This document shows positions 51,736-58,784 of a stretch of 58,784 bases of DNA, piece after piece. The notes below the pieces were generated by a model. It had not been told where the DNA came from. It was given only the letters and a program-made list of their open reading frames with translations, and did no database searches. Source of the stretch: Eubacterium nodatum ATCC 33099 (GTDB lineage Bacteria > Bacillota > Clostridia > Peptostreptococcales > Anaerovoracaceae); assembly GCA_000510425.1 (NCBI GenBank), contig AZKM01000022.1, positions 1 through 58,784 of the forward strand, in the 5' to 3' direction. Every line of letters begins with the position of its first letter. The stretch's first letter is position 1. Both the position numbers and the translations under genes were made by a program.

Positions 51736-52995
51736 ATGTCGCAACTCTTAGAGGAGATACTCTCAAGGAACAACATGATGCTTGCGTACAAGCGAGTAGT
51801 CGCAAACAAAGGCGCAGGCGGAGTGGATGGGATAAGCACGGAAGACGTGAAGCAACATCTCACCGAAAATTGGGAGAAAATACGCGAACAGATACGTAAC
51901 CGAAAGTACAAGCCAAGTCCGGTACGAAGAGTAGAAATACCCAAACCGAACGGTGGAGTACGAAATCTCGGAATACCAACTGTGGTAGACCGAATCATTG
52001 AGCAGGCAATAGCGCAGAGGCTGACACCGATGTGCGAACCGCTATTCAGCGAGAACAGCTATGGTTTCAGACCAAAACGCAGAGCACAGCAGGCAGTTAT
52101 TAAACTACTCGAATACCTCAATGACGGGCATATGTACATCGTGGATATTGACCTCGAAAAGTTTTTCGACAATGTAAACCATGACAAACTCATGTATCTT
52201 GTACACGAAATCATCAATGATGGAGACACAGAATCATTGATTCAGAAATATCTCAACGCAGGGGTGATGGTGCAAGGCGAGTATGAGAGAACGGAGAAAG
52301 GAACGCCACAGGGTGGGAACATATCTCCGCTATTGTCGAACATCATGCTCAACGAACTGGACAGGGAACTTGAAGAAAGAGGACTTCACTTCGTGAGATA
52401 TGCGGATGACTGCGTCATTGCAGTAGGCAGCAGTGCCGCCGCTAACAGGGTCATGCATACAGTAACGAAATGGATAGAAAAGAAGCTTGGGCTCAAGGTC
52501 AATATGACCAAGACGAAAGTCACTAAGCCAAGCAGACTCAAATACCTCGGATTCGGGTTCTGGAAAGACAGCAAGGATAGCATGTGGAAAGCAAGACCTC
52601 ATAAGGACTCAGTAGAAAGATTCAAGCGCAAGCTCAAGCGACTCACGAAGAGAAGCTGGTCGATTACCATGGACGAAAGGATTGAAAAACTCAATCAAGC
52701 CATCCGAGGATGGATCAACTACTACAGGATAGGAAGCATGAAGACAGCGCTAAGGACAATAGATGAGCACCTGAGAACACGCATGAGAATCGTCATATGG
52801 AAGCAATGGAAGACAAGAGAGAAGCGAATGTGGGGTCTGCGGAAACTCGGAGCACCCGAGTGGATGGCAAAGCAATCCGCGGGATGCTGTGACCACTACC
52901 AAGTTGTAGCCAAGACAGGAGGATTACGCCTCATAAACAAAGAAATCCTCGCAAGGCGAGGACTTCTCAGTTGCTTAGATTATTATTTGAATTGA
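51736..52995 (+). CDS. ltrA: class C-type group II intron reverse transcriptase/maturase
   Basis: A 419-residue intron protein. RT blocks: VEIPKPNGGVRNLGIPTVVDRI, ENSYGFRPKRRAQQA, YIVDIDLEKFFDNVNHDKLM, EKGTPQGGNISPLLSNIMLNELD, and catalytic LHFVRYADDCVIAV. The maturase domain is LNQAIRGWINYYRIGSMK, and the short C-terminus ends near SCLDYYLN. There is no HNH domain. AAAGGAGA precedes the ATG. It shares its layout, but not close sequence, with the intron protein encoded at 20088. Confidence 0.93.
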   Translation: MSQLLEEILSRNNMMLAYKRVVANKGAGGVDGISTEDVKQHLTENWEKIREQIRNRKYKPSPVRRVEIPKPNGGVRNLGIPTVVDRIIEQAIAQRLTPMCEPLFSENSYGFRPKRRAQQAVIKLLEYLNDGHMYIVDIDLEKFFDNVNHDKLMYLVHEIINDGDTESLIQKYLNAGVMVQGEYERTEKGTPQGGNISPLLSNIMLNELDRELEERGLHFVRYADDCVIAVGSSAAANRVMHTVTKWIEKKLGLKVNMTKTKVTKPSRLKYLGFGFWKDSKDSMWKARPHKDSVERFKRKLKRLTKRSWSITMDERIEKLNQAIRGWINYYRIGSMKTALRTIDEHLRTRMRIVIWKQWKTREKRMWGLRKLGAPEWMAKQSAGCCDHYQVVAKTGGLRLINKEILARRGLLSCLDYYLN

Positions 52996-53027
52996 ACCGC
53001 CGTATGCCGAACGGCACGTACGGTGGT
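52996..53027 (+). ncRNA. domain V of the second group II intron
   Basis: ACCGCCGT (52996-53003) pairs with ACGGTGGT (53020-53027), with an inner ATGCCGAACGGCACGT stem-loop. This is the conserved catalytic hairpin. It lies 33 bases before the proposed 3' end. Confidence 0.85.
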
Positions 53028-53076
53028 GTGAAAGGGGCTACAAGCTAGCCCCTATTCGATTAAGGAGAAATATATT

Positions 53077-53682
53077 TTGGAAGAGAAAAAACAGAAAGTG
53101 GGTCAAATTCGAAAAAAAGAGATATTAGATGCAGCTAAGAGGGTTTTTTTAAGAAAAGGATTTGCCGACACGGTAATGGAAGATATTATCACTGAAACAT
53201 CGCTTTCTCGGGGAGGTGTGTATTACCATTACAAAAATAAAGTGGAAATATTACATGATTTAATGCGAGAAGGCATAGCTTATCGAGTAGAGAAGATCAA
53301 TGAATTTATCGTAGACCATTCGGGAGAGTTAGATACAAACGCTGTAGCGCAGATGATCATCGATAAGATGCTTGATGAAAGCGATCTTATGAGTGTATAT
53401 GTCATATATCTTCAGGCTAAGAAAAACAATCAAGAGCTAAGAAATTTATTCCCGATCTTGGTTGAAGAATCCTTAAAGGCTGCATATACAGGTATTAAAG
53501 GTGCGAAAGAGAGTGATTGTATATATCTCACAAATGACTTTTTAATATTTTTCATGAATACGATTATGCTGGGCTGTGAAATATTGGATGGGGCAAGGGA
53601 TAGTTTTACGAATAACAGAGAGTTCTTTATTGAAATAGTAGAGTTATTCTTTGAACGCTATAAAAAAGGCAAAATAAAATAA
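53077..53682 (+). CDS. TetR/AcrR-family regulator
   Basis: A 201-residue TetR protein. The DNA-binding helices are KEILDAAKRVFLRKGFADTVMEDIITETSLSRGGVYYHYKNKVEILHDL; the rest is a helical ligand-binding domain. It starts at TTG 53077 with AAGGAG at 53062-53067, that is 2 bases after the intron end. It probably controls the ABC exporter genes that start 47 bases after it and responds to their substrate. Without intron splicing or a promoter at its edge, the gene's upstream transcript would be unusual. Confidence 0.9.
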   Translation: MEEKKQKVGQIRKKEILDAAKRVFLRKGFADTVMEDIITETSLSRGGVYYHYKNKVEILHDLMREGIAYRVEKINEFIVDHSGELDTNAVAQMIIDKMLDESDLMSVYVIYLQAKKNNQELRNLFPILVEESLKAAYTGIKGAKESDCIYLTNDFLIFFMNTIMLGCEILDGARDSFTNNREFFIEIVELFFERYKKGKIK

Positions 53683-53729
53683 TTTTTTAACCATGAGTTA
53701 GCATAAACTAATAAAAGGAGATGAACTTT

Positions 53730-55646
53730 ATGAAGAAGAAAAAATATAATGATGAAGTGCATGATCGTACTTCAGACAACAGAAGTCTAAAGCGGAACGA
53801 AAATTTAATAAAAGAGGTAGAGAGTCTAAATTTGGACGTTCCTTATGAAATTATGCAACGGATCGAAAGTGATGTTGAACAAAGTGATAAACAAAATAAA
53901 ATCAGCGTGGGTGGTCTAAGCAAAGCACTTATGAATGTAGCTCCTGAGTACAAGGGCAGGATGCGGCTTTCTGTTATATTTGCCTGTATTGGAGAGGTCT
54001 TTAGTTTTTCTACGTATTTCTTCAGCGCTTACGCTGCAGGGTGGCTTATAAAAAGTGCCAACGGTAATCCGGACGGGTTTGATGCGCTCCTGAAATATGC
54101 TTTTCTGGCAATGGGTTCATTGCTGATTTATTTTATTTTTACCGGATTCAGCACAATTATTTCACATAAAACGTCATTTTCTATACTTGCAAAACTTAGA
54201 CAAACTTTATTCGAAAAATTAAAAGTGATCCCGATGGGGTATTTGATAGATAACCCTGTAGGCAAAATCAAGGTAATTATCATGGATCGAGTAGCAGATA
54301 TGGAAGACTGGGTAGCCCATCTTATGCCGGAGTTACCTAGCAGGCTTTTACACCCGGTACTTTGTGTGATCGTTTTGTTTTTCTTAGACTGGCGTATAGG
54401 TTTATCAATATTCGTACCGTTGCCAATTGCTTTTATCGGAATGGCTACGATGATGTACAAATATCGCAGTAGGATGGCTGTGTGGCTCTCGAGTTATGCC
54501 AATGTTGCCGACAGAAGTGCTGAATATGTTCGCGGAATTCCCGTAATCAAAGCTTTTGCACAAGACAAGGTATCTTATGGTAAATTTGCAGATGCAGTAA
54601 AATTCTATCATTTTTCAACGATGAAATGGTGGAAGCAAAGTTGGTTTGGCAAAGCGCTGATGACTGCAGCAATGATGACGCCACAGATAGTGAGTATGCC
54701 TTTAGCTTTTTATTTATACGGACAAGGAGAAATAGGTATTGAAACCCTGCTTCTATCGCTTATCCTGCCGATTGCAATTCTTCCACAGGCTTTTGCGATC
54801 ATGATGAGCTTTGAACTCTTTCAGATGGCTTCCAACACCTGGGTTTCCATACAGGAATTGCTTGATATGCCTGCCCAAAAACGACCTGATGCAGAAAATA
54901 AGGCTGCTATAGACAAGAATCAGGGAATAAAATTTGACAAGATAAGTTTTTCTTATCATGACGGGACTGAGGTATTGCATAATATCTCCTTTGAAACAAG
55001 GCCCGGAGAAGTGACTGCGCTAGTCGGTCCTTCCGGTGGAGGGAAGTCCACGATTGCAAAGCTTTTGGCAGGATTCTGGGACCAGTCATCGGGTATGATT
55101 TCTATTGGCGGTGCGGATACAAAGAATATCTCATTTAAGCAGCTTGCTGAAGAGATTTCTTTCGTCTCACAAGATAATTTCCTTTTTGATGTAAGTATTA
55201 GGGATAATATAAGACTCGGCAAGCCCGATGCGGCTGAAGACGAAATTATTGCAGCGGCAAAGGCTGCGCATTGTCATGATTTTATTATGGCACTTCCGGA
55301 TGGATATGATACCAAAGCCGGGGAAGCGGGAGGCGCAATGTCGGGTGGTGAACGACAACGTATTACCCTTGCCAGAGCGATCCTAAAACCTGCGTCAACA
55401 ATTGTTTTGGATGAAGCAACTGCTTATGCCGATCCGGAAAATGAAGCACTCATTCAGGAAGCAATATCAAAGCTTGTAAAAGGGAAAAACCTTGTGATTG
55501 TTGCTCATAGATTAAATACAATCAGGCAGGCACATCAAATAATTTTAATTGATAAAGGACAAATTATAGCAAAGGGGAAACATGATGAGCTGATGGAAGA
55601 GCCGCTATATGCAAGCCTTTGGAAGCAATATTTAGGGGAGGAGTAG
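53730..55646 (+). CDS. ABC exporter, first half of a heterodimer
   Basis: A 638-residue fused membrane-ATPase protein. There is an N-terminal cytosolic extension of about 70 residues, then six spans (FACIGEVFSFSTYFFSAYAAG onward), then the ATPase. ATPase motifs: Walker A VGPSGGGKSTIAKLL, Q-loop FVSQDNFLFD, signature MSGGERQRITLARAIL, Walker B TIVLDEATAYADPE and H-loop AHRLNTI. Walker B ends in Asp-Glu, so it is competent. ATG 53730 is used, because ATG 53721 lies against AAGGAG. It forms a pair with the next gene and probably exports a hydrophobic compound. Confidence 0.92.
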   Translation: MKKKKYNDEVHDRTSDNRSLKRNENLIKEVESLNLDVPYEIMQRIESDVEQSDKQNKISVGGLSKALMNVAPEYKGRMRLSVIFACIGEVFSFSTYFFSAYAAGWLIKSANGNPDGFDALLKYAFLAMGSLLIYFIFTGFSTIISHKTSFSILAKLRQTLFEKLKVIPMGYLIDNPVGKIKVIIMDRVADMEDWVAHLMPELPSRLLHPVLCVIVLFFLDWRIGLSIFVPLPIAFIGMATMMYKYRSRMAVWLSSYANVADRSAEYVRGIPVIKAFAQDKVSYGKFADAVKFYHFSTMKWWKQSWFGKALMTAAMMTPQIVSMPLAFYLYGQGEIGIETLLLSLILPIAILPQAFAIMMSFELFQMASNTWVSIQELLDMPAQKRPDAENKAAIDKNQGIKFDKISFSYHDGTEVLHNISFETRPGEVTALVGPSGGGKSTIAKLLAGFWDQSSGMISIGGADTKNISFKQLAEEISFVSQDNFLFDVSIRDNIRLGKPDAAEDEIIAAAKAAHCHDFIMALPDGYDTKAGEAGGAMSGGERQRITLARAILKPASTIVLDEATAYADPENEALIQEAISKLVKGKNLVIVAHRLNTIRQAHQIILIDKGQIIAKGKHDELMEEPLYASLWKQYLGEE

Positions 55647-55649
55647 GAT

Positions 55650-57386
55650 ATGGAGTTTATAAAATTATCATTCAAATTAGCAGGACAGTATAAAAAACGC
55701 CTTAAAGCGGGAATCTTTCTTATTTTTCTTCAAAATGCTTCCATATTATTTGGATTTTTCGCTCTCTTCCTGGCATTCGGCTGGATGAGTGAAATTACAG
55801 GTAAGCATCTTTGGGCTGTTTTCGGAGTGCTTTTCGCTTCCTTTGTTTTCAATTTTCTTACAGGTTGGGCGAAAAGCGGTCTTAGTGACGGCGTTTTCTT
55901 TGGGATCTTCAAGGATTACCGACTTGCAGTTGGTGAAAAACTAAAAAATGCACCTATGGGTTATTTTGCAGAACAAAATTTATCAAGAATTATGGCTGCA
56001 TTTACCAATGTTATGAAGAGTCTTGAGAACTACTCCGCAATGAGTATAGACTTTGCTGTTTCCGGCATTTCAATATCTTTTTTCCTCTTGATCGGGATGT
56101 TTGGCGTAAATACTAAAATCGGGATCTTAACATTAGTTTGCTTGACGCTTATTTGGTTCTGCGTATTTCTTATGGTAAATCAAGCAAAGAGAGAGGTTGT
56201 GCGTGAGCATGCCGCCATTACCATGGTGGGAGATGCTCTTGTTGACAGCATTAGCGGTATTCCTGTGCTTCGCAGTTTTCCTCTTGCTGATGAGGGAATT
56301 GTAGAAGAAATCCATTCTAAATTAAAAAATGCTTCTGAGGAACTTAGGCTTTCTCAAGTGCATTTTGAGATTGTTTTCGTAATTTATGCGAGAATTTTTT
56401 CTACAATTATCAATCTTTCGAGTCTGCTGGTTACACTGTTTTCTTGTTATCTTTATACAAAAGGGGAAGTTTTATTACCACAAGCACTTACTGTTTCGGC
56501 TGCCGGCTTTATGATTTTTGGCGGGTTAAAACAACTTGAAAATGCGGCAATCCTAATGGTTAAAAATCCCGCTAACATGCAATATTTGGATGAGGTACTA
56601 GATATTCCCGAAATAAGCGACGGGACTTTAGAAGTTGCAAAAAACCAAGATATTGTCTTTAACAAGGTGAGCTTTAGCTACGACAAAAGAAATCCTGTCT
56701 TAAAAGACCTTTCATTTTTTATTCCGCAAGGGTCAAAGACAGCTATCGTAGGACCTTCGGGTTCAGGCAAAACTACAATTATCAATTTGATATCTCGCTT
56801 TTACGATGTTGACAGCGGTGAGATAAGATTGGGGAATGCGGATGTAAGAGAGTATAAAGTTGAAAAATTATTAAAAAATCTTTCACTTGTTTTTCAGGAC
56901 GTATATCTTTTTCAGGATACTATAGAGAACAATATCCGCTTTGCAAATCCTCATGCAAGCCATGAGGAAGTAGCGGAAGCTGCTAAAAAGGCTCGTTGCC
57001 ATAATTTTATTATGGAACTTCCCGATGGTTACGATACTATGGTAGGCGAGGGTGGAAGCTCTCTTTCCGGCGGAGAAAAGCAACGAATTTCCATTGCCAG
57101 AGCGTTAATTAAAAATACACCGATTATTCTTTTAGATGAAGCGACCAGCTCCGTTGATCCTGAAAATGAATACGAGATTTTGGCTGCTATCGAAGAATTA
57201 TCGAAAGGGCACACAGTAATTTCTATAGCTCACAGACTTTCAACCGTGAGAAAAGCTGATCAGATCTTAGTGATCGATGATGGCAGATTGGTGCAAGAGG
57301 GAAAACATAACGATTTGATAAACAGAGAAGGAATTTACTCTGCATTCATCAAGGCAAGAGAGCGGGCGGCTAACTGGAAATTGTAA
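55650..57386 (+). CDS. ABC exporter, second half of a heterodimer
   Basis: A 578-residue partner half-transporter that begins 3 bases after the previous stop. It has six spans (IFLIFLQNASILFGFFALFLAFG onward) and an ATPase with Walker A VGPSGSGKTTIINLI, Q-loop LVFQDVYLFQDT, signature LSGGEKQRISIARALI, Walker B PIILLDEATSSVDPE and H-loop AHRLSTV. Both ATPases keep the catalytic Glu. The pair with a TetR regulator suggests drug or metabolite export. The same pair could serve the hydrolase-methyltransferase cluster upstream. Confidence 0.92.
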   Translation: MEFIKLSFKLAGQYKKRLKAGIFLIFLQNASILFGFFALFLAFGWMSEITGKHLWAVFGVLFASFVFNFLTGWAKSGLSDGVFFGIFKDYRLAVGEKLKNAPMGYFAEQNLSRIMAAFTNVMKSLENYSAMSIDFAVSGISISFFLLIGMFGVNTKIGILTLVCLTLIWFCVFLMVNQAKREVVREHAAITMVGDALVDSISGIPVLRSFPLADEGIVEEIHSKLKNASEELRLSQVHFEIVFVIYARIFSTIINLSSLLVTLFSCYLYTKGEVLLPQALTVSAAGFMIFGGLKQLENAAILMVKNPANMQYLDEVLDIPEISDGTLEVAKNQDIVFNKVSFSYDKRNPVLKDLSFFIPQGSKTAIVGPSGSGKTTIINLISRFYDVDSGEIRLGNADVREYKVEKLLKNLSLVFQDVYLFQDTIENNIRFANPHASHEEVAEAAKKARCHNFIMELPDGYDTMVGEGGSSLSGGEKQRISIARALIKNTPIILLDEATSSVDPENEYEILAAIEELSKGHTVISIAHRLSTVRKADQILVIDDGRLVQEGKHNDLINREGIYSAFIKARERAANWKL

Positions 57387-57473
57387 AAAATCAAAAGCTT
57401 CAGTATAAGTTTAGCTTGTTTCATGATGTTTGTAAGTCAAATAGCTTTGAAAAGAACATATAGACTATTTGTA

Positions 57474-57506
57474 GAGCGACTAGGGGGAAACTTAGTCGCT
57501 TCTCTA
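57474..57506 (+). terminator. hairpin after the ABC exporter
   Basis: AGCGACTA (57475-57482) pairs with TAGTCGCT (57493-57500), followed by TCTCTAT. The tail is weak. It is a plausible transcription end for the exporter operon. Confidence 0.5.
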
Positions 57507-57740
57507 TATCTTGAATTAATATATAACCAATATTTTTGAAAAGCTAAAGAAATTTATCAAAGAAATTTAATTCTTTGGTAACCAAGGAGGTCAATCTGTC
57601 CTTATGTAAAGTGAAGGGGAGGTTGCTCTCTTTTTCTTTCTTTAATAAGAGACAGACTGCTTATGGCAAGTATGAAAATGCTAAAAAAGTCCCTTTCAAA
57701 TACTTGCTCCTTGACAGCTTAATAGACCAAAGGTAAAACA

Positions 57741-57765
57741 GCCCGATGCGATAACAGCATCGGGC
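57741..57765 (+). other. perfect 9-bp hairpin before the resolvase fragment
   Basis: GCCCGATGC (57741-57749) and GCATCGGGC (57757-57765) form a strong stem with no T tail. The roughly 455-base stretch 57387-57842 has no gene besides this and the terminator. The hairpin could be a structured leader or part of a recombination region for the resolvase. Confidence 0.4.
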
Positions 57766-57842
57766 GTTCAAATACAAAGGAAGCTTTGTTTACCGTTTAC
57801 ATATATTCATATAACATCTAATTAAAAAACGGAGGGAAACAG

Positions 57843-58163
57843 ATGAAGTATGGATATGTACGAGTATCTACAAAAGAGCAAAATATTGACAGGCAGATGA
57901 CGGTGATGAAAGAACTGGGCATAGCCAAAGAAACTATATTTATTGATAAGGCTTGCAATATGCCTATGAGTAGTCTGATAAGAAAATCCGTTTTATCGCA
58001 GAAGCTCGTTGTTGCCGGAAATGAAAAAGTTAGACAAATTATTATAGAAAGGCTAAAAATTGTTGGGACTTCATTACAAAAACTTGTTAGTGAAGGTTAT
58101 ATTGAGAAGTCATTGATGGATGAAATTAAACTTATTGACAGAATCAAAACCGCATGGGAATAA
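57843..58163 (+). pseudogene. resolvase N-terminus fused to an unrelated tail
   Basis: The first 38 residues (MKYGYVRVSTKEQNIDRQMT then VMKELGIAKETIFIDKA) are the start of a serine resolvase with its Ser10-type nucleophile (VRVSTKEQ). After DKA the sequence leaves the family and runs into a 68-residue tail (NMPMSSLIRKSVLSQ..., VRQIIIERLKIVGTSLQKLV...) that I cannot place. The normal resolvase continuation is found at 45226. GGAGGG precedes the ATG, so the hybrid could still be translated, but it cannot recombine. Confidence 0.75.
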
Positions 58164-58178
58164 AGACGGTATCAGAGA

Positions 58179-58208
58179 AGTAGCTGCAGAAATGTGGCTA
58201 CTTTTTAT
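58179..58208 (+). terminator. terminator after the resolvase fragment
   Basis: AGTAGC (58179-58184) pairs with GCTACT (58197-58202), followed by TTTTATAT. Confidence 0.6.
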
Positions 58209-58315
58209 ATTTAAGAAAATGGGGTATAATTTATAAAAATAGTAACGTTATTAAATAAATGTTTTATTTTGAGACATTTTATGCTAACGGTAACTTGATA
58301 AAGGAGTATTTTCAA

Positions 58316-58526
58316 GTGACTAATATAAAAAAAGAAGAAAAAAAGAGCTTTCTTGATTCGTTAGTAGGCGAAACTACTGAATATGACAAAAAAGTTTTGT
58401 AATATTAGTTCAAGAGAATATTTTAGAACTAAAATACTTAATCCGTTAATAGAGGCTAAGAAAATAGATTTAACTATACCGGATAAACCACAAAGCTCCA
58501 AGCAAAAATATGTAAAGCATAAATAG
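58316..58526 (+). pseudogene. remnant of an AlbA_2-type ATP-binding protein
   Basis: GTG 58316, behind AAAGGAG, starts KKEEKKSFLDSLVGETTEYDKKV, the usual beginning of AlbA_2/divergent-AAA helicase-like proteins, and stops at 58402. At 58401-58526, in another frame, NISSREYFRTKILNPLIEA, then KKIDLTIPDKPQSSKQKYVKHK and stop read as the C-terminus of the same family. About 400 residues between them are gone. It is a clear deletion remnant. Confidence 0.65.
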
Positions 58527-58662
58527 TGAACAAATGACCTGTATACTTGCTCACTTACCAAAGCAAGTGGGCAAGTCATGAGAGAAAGATACTATCGGCT
58601 TTCACAAGTTTGCTCATTCTAAAACACAAAAGGGTAGAAAGTATTGGTTGGAAAACGGTCAT

Positions 58663-58743
58663 TGATACTATTTTGATACTTAATACTCTTGAAAATATGT
58701 TCATAGAAAATATTTTATACATAGCAAGAGCTTGAAACCATTG
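58663..58743 (+). other. candidate right element end with integrase arm-type repeat
   Basis: TGATACTATTTTGATACT (58663-58680) repeats 6587-6604 in the same direction. AACCATTG (58736-58743) repeats 6544-6551. The arm-like unit lies inside the core-like unit at both ends, as in integrated elements. The region 58527-58662 has only a short open frame without supporting signals. Confidence 0.4.
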
Positions 58744-58784
58744 GGAATTCAACTACTTCACGAGAAGTGATGGAACTGACAGTT

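Larger units (their letters stand above)
51225..53060 (+). mobile_element. class C-like group II intron after a terminator
   Basis: An intron of about 1.84 kb. It starts GTATGACGGGC, a few bases after the T tail of a terminator, and ends CTATTCGAT, with domain V at 52996-53027 and a short domain VI (GGGGCTAC/GTAGCCCC-type stem) behind it. The encoded protein (51736-52995) is about 420 residues and lacks an endonuclease domain, as class C proteins do. The 5' 510 bases are ribozyme RNA, GC-richer than the surrounding DNA. The RBS of the TetR gene starts 2 bases after the 3' end. Confidence 0.85.

Noticed and set aside
57741..57765. Terminator before the resolvase fragment
   Set aside because: The stem is strong but no T run follows; it is listed as a hairpin only.

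Overview
The window comes from a low-GC Gram-positive anaerobe of the Clostridia (Bacillota). The support is AT-rich codon use, strong AGGAGG ribosome sites, a sortase-anchored surface protein, and a clostridial-type conjugative element. The species cannot be fixed. Positions 1-6517 look like host or older-island DNA. The rest, up to the last few tens of bases, looks like one composite integrative and conjugative element (ICE) lying just downstream of guaA.

Left flank (1-6517): a type II restriction-modification locus with two different cytosine-C5 methyltransferases, a convergent endonuclease, and a controller (C) protein with a recognisable double C-box. It is followed by a NYN-LOTUS RNA-binding/nuclease protein overlapping a C39-like papain-fold protein, then an ATP-pyrophosphatase-only GMP synthase (guaA).

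ICE backbone (about 6.5-45.2 kb): small accessory genes, parA/parB, a Cna/VaFE surface protein, and a giant methylase-helicase gene (13.4-24.1 kb). The giant gene is shifted once at a T8 run and interrupted by a group II intron; removing the intron restores its frame exactly. Next come an HTH-HipA-like kinase fusion, a four-gene defence operon, and primase/relaxosome genes. The relaxase is frameshifted at an A run. The mating-pair genes follow: PcfB-like, ArdC-like, VirD4, Maff2 pilin-like, VirB6/TrbL-like, PrgI, VirB4, and a lysozyme-CHAP hydrolase. An AbiE-type toxin-antitoxin pair sits inside this operon. No intact integrase is visible.

Defence operon (26.3-30.4 kb): an AAA ATPase and RloB-family protein (AbiL/PARIS-like) are followed, 4 bases after the RloB stop codon, by a Thoeris ThsA (SIR2-SLOG) and ThsB (TIR). 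Two matching inverted repeats bracket a near-ideal promoter, and a 21-bp direct repeat containing a terminator stem flanks the cassette. This is the most exciting locus in the window.

Cargo (45.2-58.6 kb): this region is bounded by pieces of serine resolvase genes. It holds an unassigned cluster: XRE regulator, broken isoprenylcysteine-methyltransferase-like gene, two alpha/beta hydrolases, an LCM-like methyltransferase, two related membrane proteins and a transglutaminase-like protein. A class C-like group II intron sits right behind a terminator, followed by a TetR regulator with a heterodimeric ABC exporter. The right edge carries decayed genes and a copy of an 18-bp repeat that is also found just after guaA, suggesting integrase arm sites at both ends of a roughly 52-kb element.
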